A stretch of 22,480 bases of DNA from contig DQRJ01000155.1 of assembly GCA_015663855.1 (NCBI GenBank), positions 1 to 22,480 on the forward strand. The letters are read 5' to 3'. Below the pieces are notes generated by a model. It made no database searches. It was given only the letters and a program-made list of their open reading frames with translations, and was not told the origin of the DNA. A program made the translations under genes and the position numbers. Of the stretch, positions 13,521-20,990 are shown piece by piece; position 1 is the stretch's first letter, and every line of letters begins with the position of its first letter. The DNA is from Flavobacteriales bacterium (GTDB taxonomy: Bacteria; Bacteroidota; Bacteroidia; Flavobacteriales_D; Sanyastnellaceae).

Positions 13521-14756
13521 CTACCCCCGAACCGCCTTGAAAACGGCTTTTGCTTTAAGCAGACACTCCTCATATTCTAACTCGGAGTCGCTCAAGGAAG
13601 TGATGGCTCCACCAACTCCTGCGACGAGATTTTCAGACGAAGCGTTGTGGAAGAGGGATCGGATTAGGACGTTGAGGTCGAAATCGCCATCAGGACTGAT
13701 GTAGCCCGCGGAACCGGAATAAGCGCCACGGCCTTCTAGTTCGAGGCGGTCTATGTGCTTCATGGCGGCAATTTTAGGGGCGCCCGTCATAGATCCCATG
13801 GGGAACGTGGCGCGAAGAATGTCGGCGAGACCTTTTTCTGGGGAGAGGCGACATTCTATGGTGGAAACCATTTGGTGTACGGTGGAGAAAGAGTGAATAG
13901 CACATAGCTCAGTGACTTCGACGGTCGCCTTTTCAGCGACTCGGCTGAGGTCGTTTCGGACGAGATCGACGATCATTACGTTCTCGGCGCGTTCTTTTTC
14001 GCTTGCCTGTAATTCTCGGATGAGGTCAAGATCTTCCTCGGGCGAAAGGCCTCTGGGGGCAGTCCCTTTGATGGGTTGCGAGAGGAGTCGGTTGCCTGTC
14101 TTGCGCAAAAACCTCTCGGGGCTTCCGCTCATGATTCGGTGAGAATCGCATTGTAAGTAGGCGCTGAATGGTGCCTGGGTAAGGGATTGGAGGCGCGTGA
14201 AAAGTGGCCAGCTGGCTTCGGATGGGGCCCGGCCTTTGAGGGGCATGCAGAGGTTGAGTTCGTACACGTCCCCGTTTTGGATGAGCCGTTTTACCTCGTG
14301 AAATGCCTCTAGATATTCGTTTTTATTCCAAGACCAAACCATTTTACTTCCCCTCACCTCATCCGTTTTCACCTCCCGATTAAGGCACTCTAGAGCTTCC
14401 ATTGTGCGAATGTCGTCTTTTTCGCCTTGAAGAATTTCTATTCCGGAGTCGCCGAACTTAATTACGATCTCGGGTTCCCACCAAGCTAAAACGGGGTGTG
14501 CGAGGGGGGACGGTACGCGAGTCTCGAGATGCTCGATTTCGTTCTTGAGATCATAGCCTAGCCACCCGAAAGTCCATGATTTTTCCTGACTAGTGAAAGC
14601 CTCAAAAGCATCGAGCATTCCGGGCTCGGTTGTTTCGAAAATGAGTTCGCGCTTAGAGCCTATCCCTAAATAGCAGGTGGCGTTAAGGCCAGAATCGAAC
14701 AGAAGTACTACGTGAGATTCACTTTCGCAAAGGGAACTTAAATCTGGAACGTGCAC
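13521..14756 (-). CDS. pabB: Aminodeoxychorismate synthase component I
   Basis: PabB aminates chorismate to 4-amino-4-deoxychorismate, the precursor of p-aminobenzoate and folate. The chorismate-binding domain (about residues 145–410) is complete: NGDVYELNLC, SGSPERFL, PIKGTAPRG, VMIVDLVRNDLSRVA, FPMGSMTGAPKIAAM, GRGAYSGSAGYIS and VAGVGGAITSLSDSELEYEE. Lys230 in PIKGT is the residue that marks PabB; anthranilate synthase TrpE has Ala there (PIAGT). The 411-residue length, with a short N-terminal lobe containing WTFGWLGYDL, is typical of Bacteroidota PabB. The start is GTG, with no upstream ATG in frame that would fit. It lies 27 bp downstream of lpdA on the same strand, so cotranscription is likely although the pathways are unrelated. 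No pabA is visible. Confidence 0.92.
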   Translation of the reverse strand: MHVPDLSSLCESESHVVLLFDSGLNATCYLGIGSKRELIFETTEPGMLDAFEAFTSQEKSWTFGWLGYDLKNEIEHLETRVPSPLAHPVLAWWEPEIVIKFGDSGIEILQGEKDDIRTMEALECLNREVKTDEVRGSKMVWSWNKNEYLEAFHEVKRLIQNGDVYELNLCMPLKGRAPSEASWPLFTRLQSLTQAPFSAYLQCDSHRIMSGSPERFLRKTGNRLLSQPIKGTAPRGLSPEEDLDLIRELQASEKERAENVMIVDLVRNDLSRVAEKATVEVTELCAIHSFSTVHQMVSTIECRLSPEKGLADILRATFPMGSMTGAPKIAAMKHIDRLELEGRGAYSGSAGYISPDGDFDLNVLIRSLFHNASSENLVAGVGGAITSLSDSELEYEECLLKAKAVFKAVRG

Positions 14757-14783
14757 TTTTCAATTAGAGTTTAAACGTGAAAA

Positions 14784-16187
14784 TTAAACGTGTATAGCTC
14801 TGTCTCCGGTAGCTGCGAGCGCGGCTTCCTTGAGTGCTTCCGTGAAGGTCGGGTGGGCGTGACTCATGCGAGAGATGTCCTCGGCAGATGCACGGAACTC
14901 CATAGCGACTACAGCTTCGGCGATCATGTCAGCGGCACGAGGGCCTATCATATGAACTCCTAGGATTTCGTCTGTGTCGGCGTGGGCGAGGACTTTTACT
15001 TGTCCGTCCGTATCCATGCTCGCGCGAGCTCGACCACTTGCTTTGAAAGGGAAAGAACCCACTTTGTAGTTAACGTTGTCGGCCTTTAACTGCTCTTCCG
15101 TGCGGCCCACAGACGCAACTTCAGGCCAAGTGTAAACTACTCCTGGGATGAGGTTGTAGTCGATGTGTGGATGTTCGCCGTTAATAGTTTCTGCAACGAA
15201 CACACCTTCTTCTTCGGCTTTGTGAGCGAGCATAGCGCCTTTTATCACGTCGCCTATTGCATATATGTGGGGCCTAGTTGTGCGAAGGGATCCATCGACA
15301 GGTATCATTCCGCGTTCGTCGGTAGTAATTCCGGCCGCTTCGAGGTTGAGGCCGCTCGTGAATGGCTTGCGCCCGACACTTACGAGGCAGTATTCCGCTT
15401 TAAACGTAAGTTCTTCGCCCTTTTTATTGTCGGCCTTTATAGTGACGCTTCGTCCTGCGGCCTTGACCTCTTTTACTCCAGTTTTAAGATGGAACTTCAT
15501 TCCGATCTTTTTTAGGGAACGAAGAAGTTCCTTTCCGAGCGTTCTATCCATGGACGGGATTAACGTATCCATGTACTCGATTACGGTAACTTCCGTGCCG
15601 AGACGTGCATACACTGACCCTAGCTCGAGTCCGATAATTCCTCCACCGATTACGACCATAGATTTCGGAAGTTTCGCGAGAGAAAGTGCTTCGGTAGAAG
15701 TGATGACTCGATTTTTATCGATTTCGATAAAAGGAAGGGAGCTCGGTTTAGACCCGGTAGCTATAATTACGTTCTTCGCATCGAGATTATATGCATCGCC
15801 TTTAGTAGGGGCTACAGAAATAGTATTTGCGTCAACGAACGAGCCAAGTCCATGATGAACATCGATGTTGTTTTTCTTCATTAGGAAATCGATGCCGCCT
15901 GTGGTTTGGTCTACAACATCATTCTTACGACTAACCATCTGAGGGAAGTCTAAGGAGAGATTGCCGACGCCTATCCCATGGGCTGAGAACTGCTCTTTCG
16001 CCTTGTGATAATGCTCCGAGCTGTCAAGTAGAGCCTTAGAGGGTATACACCCCACATTTAGGCATGTCCCGCCAAGAGTTGGGTACTTCTCTATAAGAGC
16101 AGTGCGGTTACCAAGTTGAGCAGATCGGATGGCTGCCACGTAGCCTCCAGGGCCACTTCCGATGACAATTACGTCGTAGGTTTCCAT
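14784..16187 (-). CDS. lpdA: Dihydrolipoyl dehydrogenase (E3)
   Basis: This flavoenzyme reoxidises dihydrolipoamide in the 2-oxoacid dehydrogenase complexes and the glycine cleavage system. From the ATG at 16187 it has 467 residues. The FAD-binding GSGPGG is at residues 10–15 and the redox-active disulfide GGTCLNVGCIPSK has Cys42 and Cys47. The NAD-binding VVIGGGIIGLELGSV lies near residue 178 and the second FAD block YAIGDVIKG near 310. The C-terminal catalytic pair is His445 and Glu450 (HAHPTFTEALKEAA). A TTG three codons upstream is an alternative start. The upstream gap carries TACCTTTG on the minus strand. The E1 gene sucA begins about 4.8 kb away on the other strand, so E3 is not in an operon with that complex here. 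Confidence 0.96.
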   Translation of the reverse strand: METYDVIVIGSGPGGYVAAIRSAQLGNRTALIEKYPTLGGTCLNVGCIPSKALLDSSEHYHKAKEQFSAHGIGVGNLSLDFPQMVSRKNDVVDQTTGGIDFLMKKNNIDVHHGLGSFVDANTISVAPTKGDAYNLDAKNVIIATGSKPSSLPFIEIDKNRVITSTEALSLAKLPKSMVVIGGGIIGLELGSVYARLGTEVTVIEYMDTLIPSMDRTLGKELLRSLKKIGMKFHLKTGVKEVKAAGRSVTIKADNKKGEELTFKAEYCLVSVGRKPFTSGLNLEAAGITTDERGMIPVDGSLRTTRPHIYAIGDVIKGAMLAHKAEEEGVFVAETINGEHPHIDYNLIPGVVYTWPEVASVGRTEEQLKADNVNYKVGSFPFKASGRARASMDTDGQVKVLAHADTDEILGVHMIGPRAADMIAEAVVAMEFRASAEDISRMSHAHPTFTEALKEAALAATGDRAIHV

Positions 16188-16206
16188 ATTATTCAAGAAT
16201 AGGTAG

Positions 16207-16214
16207 CAAAGGTA
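16207..16214 (-). promoter_or_regulatory. Candidate –7 box for lpdA
   Basis: TACCTTTG on the minus strand matches TAnnTTTG and ends 19 bases before the lpdA ATG. No TTG-type –33 box is seen at the expected distance, so the call rests on one element in a 65-bp divergent gap. Confidence 0.35.
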
Positions 16215-16221
16215 GCGAACT

Positions 16222-16251
16222 AGCCCCTGTCTGTTGTTTCTTTGCGGGGCT
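16222..16251 (+). other. Inverted repeat abutting the MMPL exporter start
   Basis: AGCCCC (16222–16227) and GGGGCT (16246–16251) form a perfect 6-bp GC-rich stem with an 18-base loop. The right arm ends one base before the ATG at 16253. In the + strand transcript the stem would lie directly against the start codon and could limit initiation, provided the transcript starts upstream of it. Confidence 0.35.
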
Positions 16252-16252
16252 T

Positions 16253-18775
16253 ATGTGGTCAAAAATAGCTTCACTTCTTCTACGCTACCGTTTTTTCGTG
16301 CTAATCGCGCTGGGAGGGCTAACGGTATTTATGGGATCATACATCCCTAAGCTACGACTCGTATATGAATTTGATGGGTTATTGCCAGAAACAGACTCTA
16401 CTTTTATTGACCATGAAAGGTTTTTAGAACACTTCGGAGCAGAGGGGAATCTGTTAGTGATAGGGGTGGAGGATTCGAAAATTTACGAAGCAGAGGGATT
16501 CCAAGCCTGGTTCGATCTTGCGGAAGAGATTAGGGATGTTCGTGTTGATGTGGATGGAAAGTCGACGGTAATCATCGATTCGGTTTTCTGTGTCACCCAT
16601 GCTTTTACGGTCGAAAAAGACACCTCGGATGCGACGTTTAGAGTCGTGCCTCTCGCATCAGACTTGACTAGGGGAGGGCCCGCTTTGAGTCAAGAGAGAG
16701 TGGATGAGATCTATGCTCAAGTAAGAGATCTACCCTTCTATGACGGCGTTCTCTTCTCAGAAAAATCAGACGCGACATTAATGATGGTCTTTATTGATTC
16801 TGATTTGTTTAATTCGGAAGACCGTGGAACCGTAGTGGAAGATGTTACAGCACTAGCCGATAAATGGAGTGAAAAAACGGGCATGCAAGTCTACATGAGT
16901 GGACTTCCTTTCATAAGAATCCAAATGACGAACAAAGTCAAGGGAGAGATAGGTTGGTTTATCGGAGCGGCGCTTTTAGTTACTTTTTTGCTTTTGCTTC
17001 TGTTCTTTAGAAATTTTATTACGGCAGTAGTTTGTTTGAGTGTGGTGGCGATAGGCGTGGTTTGGTCTACAGGATCGATAGCATTATTCGACTTCCCGAT
17101 TACGCTCTTGATGTCATTAATTCCTCCCCTCATAATCGTGATAGGAGTCCCCAATTGCATATATCTAGTCAATAAATATCACGCGGAATACAAGCGTCAC
17201 GGGAACAAGGCCATGGCTTTGCAGCGCATGATTACCAAGGTAGGAAATGCCACTTTGCTGACGAACATCACAACTGCAATGGGATTTGCGACTTTTATGT
17301 TCACGAAGAGTGATATCCTCAAGGATTTCGGTACGATTGCGGCGCTGAATATCATGGCGGTTTTCGTGATAAGCATTACTCTAATCCCGGCGTTGCTTAC
17401 TCTTTTACCTCCTCCAGCTCCACGCCAAACATCTCACCTCGACCGTAAATGGGTTTTCAAAGTGGTTCAGGTGTTCGTGACCATGGTTCAAAAAAGAAGG
17501 GGGTTTGTCTATCTGTTTACAATAGTAATTTTAGGACTTTCCGTTGCCGGAATGGTACAAATGAAGACGACAGGTAATATTGTCGATGATTTGCCGGATA
17601 GCGATAGAGTACTTACGGATTTAAATTGGATAGAAGAGAATTTCAATGGTGTAATGCCTTTTGAGATGCTTATCGATTCAGGGGAGGAAGGAGAGGCACT
17701 ATCTCTTGGGAACTTGAAGCGCATAGAGAGGATGCAAAGTTTGCTTGCAGAATATCCCGAGTTTAGTAGAAGTATGTCAGCTGTAGATGCGACAAAATTC
17801 GCAATGCAAGCTCTAAATGACGGAAAGAAATCTAGTTATCGACTGCCCATTTCGAACAGGGAAAAGATGAAGCTCCGTGGCTACACCAGGCGTACCGAAG
17901 AGAAATCTAATGGAAGTGCGAATGCGGCTAGTGTTACTCGAAACTTCCTCGATTCTACTACAACTATTACTCGTATTTCAGCCCAAATGGCAGATATAGG
18001 CACCCTCGAAATGGATGCTTTAATTGATGAACTTCGCCCACGCATTGATTCAATATTCCCCCCGACTAAATACGATGTCACTTTAACAGGAACGAGCATC
18101 GTTTTTCTAGAAGGCACTCACTATTTGGTAAATAATCTTGCCATCAGTATTTCGCTCGCGATTCTTGTTATCGCATTAGTTATGGCTCTGCTTTTTACTT
18201 CGGTGAGGATGGTGTTTATCGCCTTATTGCCGAATATTTTACCTCTTCTATTTACTGCTGGAGTGATGGGGTGGGTAGGTATCCCCATTAAACCCTCTAC
18301 CATTCTAGTTTTCTCTATCGCTTTCGGAATTTCGGTTGATGATACAATACACTTTTTAGCGAAATACCGTCAGGAATTGCAACGCTTAAACTGGAATATT
18401 AAGAAGGCTGTAATATTAGCGGTAGAAGAAACAGGAGTAAGCATGATGTACACTTCTATCGTTCTGTTTAGTGGATTTATGATGTTCGCAATGTCTGAAT
18501 TTGATGGAACGAGATCTCTAGGAGTTTTAGTAAGCGTGACTTTATTCGTTGCGATGTTCGCAAATCTTCTCCTTCTTCCGTCTCTACTCTTAAGTTTCGA
18601 GCAATTCGTTACCACGAAAGCTTTCCAAGAGCCACTTATGCAAATCATCGATGAAGATGAGGATATTGATTTGGAAGAATTAAGGATAGAGTTCGGATTA
18701 ACGCCAGGTAAGGGAGACGAAAATCACGAAGAAATTGTGAAAAGAAGGTCAGAATCGGATAGATTGCAGGAATAA
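16253..18775 (+). CDS. RND-superfamily (MMPL-type) exporter
   Basis: The 840-residue inner-membrane protein has the twofold RND architecture. TM1 (FFVLIALGGLTVFMG) is followed by a large periplasmic domain, then a five-helix bundle at about residues 230–385 (IGWFIGAALLVTFLLLLLFF through SITLIPALLTLLPPP). A second half begins at TM7 (FVYLFTIVILGLSVAGM), with another periplasmic domain and a final bundle at about 625–780. The second half contains FSIAFGISVDDTIHFLAKYR; Asp696 and Asp697 are the likely proton-relay acids of this family. The C-terminus is an acidic cytosolic tail (DEDEDIDLEELRIEF). MMPL relatives export lipids, hopanoids or other hydrophobic molecules, but the substrate is not readable here. 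No membrane-fusion protein or TolC gene is adjacent. rfbA follows 16 bp later. Confidence 0.9.
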   Translation: MWSKIASLLLRYRFFVLIALGGLTVFMGSYIPKLRLVYEFDGLLPETDSTFIDHERFLEHFGAEGNLLVIGVEDSKIYEAEGFQAWFDLAEEIRDVRVDVDGKSTVIIDSVFCVTHAFTVEKDTSDATFRVVPLASDLTRGGPALSQERVDEIYAQVRDLPFYDGVLFSEKSDATLMMVFIDSDLFNSEDRGTVVEDVTALADKWSEKTGMQVYMSGLPFIRIQMTNKVKGEIGWFIGAALLVTFLLLLLFFRNFITAVVCLSVVAIGVVWSTGSIALFDFPITLLMSLIPPLIIVIGVPNCIYLVNKYHAEYKRHGNKAMALQRMITKVGNATLLTNITTAMGFATFMFTKSDILKDFGTIAALNIMAVFVISITLIPALLTLLPPPAPRQTSHLDRKWVFKVVQVFVTMVQKRRGFVYLFTIVILGLSVAGMVQMKTTGNIVDDLPDSDRVLTDLNWIEENFNGVMPFEMLIDSGEEGEALSLGNLKRIERMQSLLAEYPEFSRSMSAVDATKFAMQALNDGKKSSYRLPISNREKMKLRGYTRRTEEKSNGSANAASVTRNFLDSTTTITRISAQMADIGTLEMDALIDELRPRIDSIFPPTKYDVTLTGTSIVFLEGTHYLVNNLAISISLAILVIALVMALLFTSVRMVFIALLPNILPLLFTAGVMGWVGIPIKPSTILVFSIAFGISVDDTIHFLAKYRQELQRLNWNIKKAVILAVEETGVSMMYTSIVLFSGFMMFAMSEFDGTRSLGVLVSVTLFVAMFANLLLLPSLLLSFEQFVTTKAFQEPLMQIIDEDEDIDLEELRIEFGLTPGKGDENHEEIVKRRSESDRLQE

Positions 18776-18791
18776 CGAAGCATTATTACTC

Positions 18792-19664
18792 ATGAAAGGA
18801 ATTATTCTAGCTGGTGGGAGTGGAACAAGGCTTTGGCCCCTAACAAAAGCGGTCAGTAAGCAGCTTATGCCTGTTTTCGATAAGCCGATGATTTATTATC
18901 CGATTTCCACACTGATGCTTGCGGGGATTCGTGAAATCTTAATCATCACTACCCCAGAGGATTCGGATGCGTTCAAACGCCTTCTTGGTGATGGCTCGCA
19001 ACTCGGATGTACCTTCGAATATGCCGTTCAAGAAGTACCAAACGGTTTAGCTCAAGCTTTCGTAATCGGAGAAGATTTTATAGGCGATGGTAATGTCGCT
19101 CTTGTGTTAGGAGATAATATTTTCCACGGGAATCATTTCGGTCGCCAGATGCGTTCGAACATTTCTACTGACGGAGCGTTGATCTACGCCTACTACGTGC
19201 GTGACCCTGAACGATACGGTGTAGTAGATTTCGACTCAGAAGGGAATGCTTTAAGTCTTGAGGAAAAACCATCAAACCCTCGCTCTAATTTCGCGATTCC
19301 GGGACTTTATTTTTACGATAACGAAGTAATCGAAATCGCAAAAAACCTTAAGCCAAGTGCTAGGGGAGAGTACGAAATCACCGATGTAAATAAGGCCTAC
19401 CTAGAAAAAGGAAAACTCAAGGTCAGCAAGCTCGATAGAAGTATGGCTTGGCTTGATACAGGCACTCACGAAAGTCTTCATGCAGCGTCACAGTACGTTC
19501 AAGTTGTCGAACAACGCCAAGGACTTAAAATCGGAAGCATCGAGGAGATTGCGTGGAGAATGGAATATATTGACGATGCTCAGTTAAGAGAGCTCGCCGA
19601 GCCACTTAGAAAGAGTGGGTATGGAGAGTACTTGCTCGCTCAGTTAGCGAAAAATGAAAGATAA
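18792..19664 (+). CDS. rfbA: Glucose-1-phosphate thymidylyltransferase
   Basis: RfbA/RmlA joins dTTP and glucose 1-phosphate to make dTDP-glucose, the entry to dTDP-rhamnose and other deoxysugars for surface glycans. The 290 residues open with the nucleotide-binding MKGIILAGGSGTRLWPLT and continue SKQLMPVFDKPMIYYP. Further blocks are EYAVQEVPNGLAQAF, LVLGDNIFHG with a metal-binding Asp, DPERYGVVDFDSEG, SLEEKPSNPRSNFAIPGLYFYD, GEYEITDVNKAYLEKG and MAWLDTGTHESL. RmlA commonly reads GTRLYPLT; the Trp here is a small variation. rfbB, rfbC and rfbD are not nearby. The last 11 bases overlap the next gene, suggesting translational coupling. Confidence 0.94.
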   Translation: MKGIILAGGSGTRLWPLTKAVSKQLMPVFDKPMIYYPISTLMLAGIREILIITTPEDSDAFKRLLGDGSQLGCTFEYAVQEVPNGLAQAFVIGEDFIGDGNVALVLGDNIFHGNHFGRQMRSNISTDGALIYAYYVRDPERYGVVDFDSEGNALSLEEKPSNPRSNFAIPGLYFYDNEVIEIAKNLKPSARGEYEITDVNKAYLEKGKLKVSKLDRSMAWLDTGTHESLHAASQYVQVVEQRQGLKIGSIEEIAWRMEYIDDAQLRELAEPLRKSGYGEYLLAQLAKNER

Positions 19665-20589
19665 ATTTAGTGACGGTCTCAAGGCTTTTTTAGCGAATTT
19701 CCCTTCCGAAGGGCTGTACGCTCCAGTTCACTATTTACTGAAAATTCACGGGAAACGAATTAGACCGATTCTCGCGTTGTCAGTATGCGAGGCTGAAGGA
19801 GCGCCGCTTGAAAAGGCTATGCCAGCAGCGATTGCAGTGGAGTTGTTTCATAATTTCACTCTGATGCACGACGATATTATGGACGGAGCTCCGCTTAGAA
19901 GGGGTAGGTCGACGGTGCACGAAGTTTATGGTGAGAATTCGGCGATTTTAAGTGGGGATGCGATGTTTACTCTAGCGAGCATTTCACTCGAGGACGTTGA
20001 ATCTGACGTCCTTCTCGATATTCTAAAGGTTTACAATAGAACGTCTCGAGAGGTTTGCGAAGGACAGCAATTGGATATGGAATTCGAGAGTCAGGGCGAT
20101 GTTACGATAGATAATTATCTGGAGATGATTCGTCTGAAGACCTCAGTTTTACTGGCTTGTTCCTGCGCGATGGGGGCAATTTCTGCAGGAGCTTCTAAGG
20201 AGAGAGTTGAGCTTTGGTATAGGTTTGGTGAACAGACAGGTCTTGCATTCCAAATCCAAGATGATCTTCTAGACACTTTCGGTGACGCAAGTATTACGGG
20301 TAAGAAGGTGGGGGGAGATATTATTTCTGAAAAGAAGACATTTCTATGGCTCTACACTCAATCTAAGGGGATGATACCTGAAAACATCTCACCTTGTCTA
20401 GAAAGTGCAGATAAAATCACACTCATAAGCACGGCGATGATAGATTCAGGTGCGGATATTGCGGCTCGTGAAAAAATGATGGGATATGCAGATGACGCTC
20501 TCCTCGCTCTTTCACGACTCGCTCTTAGCCCGGAAAACCATAAAATTTTCGGGGATCTCGTGAGTTCTGTGACAGAACGTACATCATGA
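19654..20589 (+). CDS. trans-Polyprenyl diphosphate synthase (FPP/GGPP-type)
   Basis: This enzyme condenses isopentenyl diphosphate with allylic diphosphates. The 311 residues have GKRIRP at 33–38, the first Asp-rich motif DDIMD at 73–77 (MHDDIMDGAPLRRGRSTVH), GQQLDMEFE near 138, and the second motif QIQDDLLDTFGD with Asp203, Asp204 and Asp207. Phe68, five residues before the first motif, sits where bulky residues restrict chain length, so a short or medium product such as FPP or GGPP is inferred rather than a quinone side chain. FPP would feed UppS, encoded earlier in the window. The start at 19654 overlaps rfbA by 11 bp, and its TGA overlaps the ATG of the next small gene. Confidence 0.92.
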   Translation: MKDKFSDGLKAFLANFPSEGLYAPVHYLLKIHGKRIRPILALSVCEAEGAPLEKAMPAAIAVELFHNFTLMHDDIMDGAPLRRGRSTVHEVYGENSAILSGDAMFTLASISLEDVESDVLLDILKVYNRTSREVCEGQQLDMEFESQGDVTIDNYLEMIRLKTSVLLACSCAMGAISAGASKERVELWYRFGEQTGLAFQIQDDLLDTFGDASITGKKVGGDIISEKKTFLWLYTQSKGMIPENISPCLESADKITLISTAMIDSGADIAAREKMMGYADDALLALSRLALSPENHKIFGDLVSSVTERTS

Positions 20590-20930
20590 AATTTCAAAGG
20601 GAAAACCTTCCGGAAGGGATAGATAAGATCGAATTCGAACGAGCTGTAAAAGCCCAAATCACAAAGGATTTTCAGTTAGACGATTCGGAGCAAAAGCAGT
20701 CCATCGAGGTTTGGATTAATATGATGCTCATAAATAACCCAGATAGACTCAGAGCCGCATTTTACAGATTAGACTTAGGGGAGGTTAGAGTGGTGGAGGC
20801 GTTAGGACGTGATAGCATTGAAGAGAGCGCTATAAAACTCGCAGAACTCTCAATCCAAAGAGCTGAGATGAAAGTGATTACCCGATTAACTTTCTCAAGT
20901 GGAAACACGCCAAATAGAAAGAAAATTTGA
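20586..20930 (+). CDS. Small conserved-looking protein of unknown function
   Basis: This 114-residue, highly charged, mainly helical protein has no signal peptide, membrane segment or cysteine. Its ATG overlaps the stop of the prenyl synthase gene (ATGA), so it is very likely translated in step with it. The middle part (VWINMMLINNPDRLRAAFYRLDLGEVRVVEAL...ESAIKLAELSIQRAEMKVITRLTF) resembles, from memory, a small Bacteroidota family with a D-x-L-x-x-x-[FL]-YR-[IL]-D-[VL]-x-E...A-x-x-[IL]-A-x-L-x-I-x-R-Q pattern. I know of no assigned function. The putative sucA –33 box overlaps its stop codon. Codon-level coding character and the coupled start make it a real gene; its role is open. Confidence 0.75.
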   Translation: MKFQRENLPEGIDKIEFERAVKAQITKDFQLDDSEQKQSIEVWINMMLINNPDRLRAAFYRLDLGEVRVVEALGRDSIEESAIKLAELSIQRAEMKVITRLTFSSGNTPNRKKI

Positions 20931-20960
20931 TGCTTAATCGGTTGAAGAGGTGTAACTTTG
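20926..20960 (+). promoter_or_regulatory. Candidate sucA promoter (Bacteroidota type)
   Basis: TTTG at 20926–20929 and TAACTTTG at 20953–20960 match the –33 and –7 boxes used by the primary sigma factor of Bacteroidota. Their 23-base spacing is at the long end of what is accepted. Transcription would begin a few bases after 20960, giving a leader of about 20–25 bases before the GTG at 20991. Confidence 0.55.
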
Positions 20961-20990
20961 CTCACCGGCATTTAGACCTAATACATTAGA

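Noticed and set aside
15265..15855. 196-codon open frame antisense to lpdA
   Set aside because: It lies wholly inside lpdA, which has every expected motif. The antisense product shows no recognisable domain and its openness follows from lpdA codon use.
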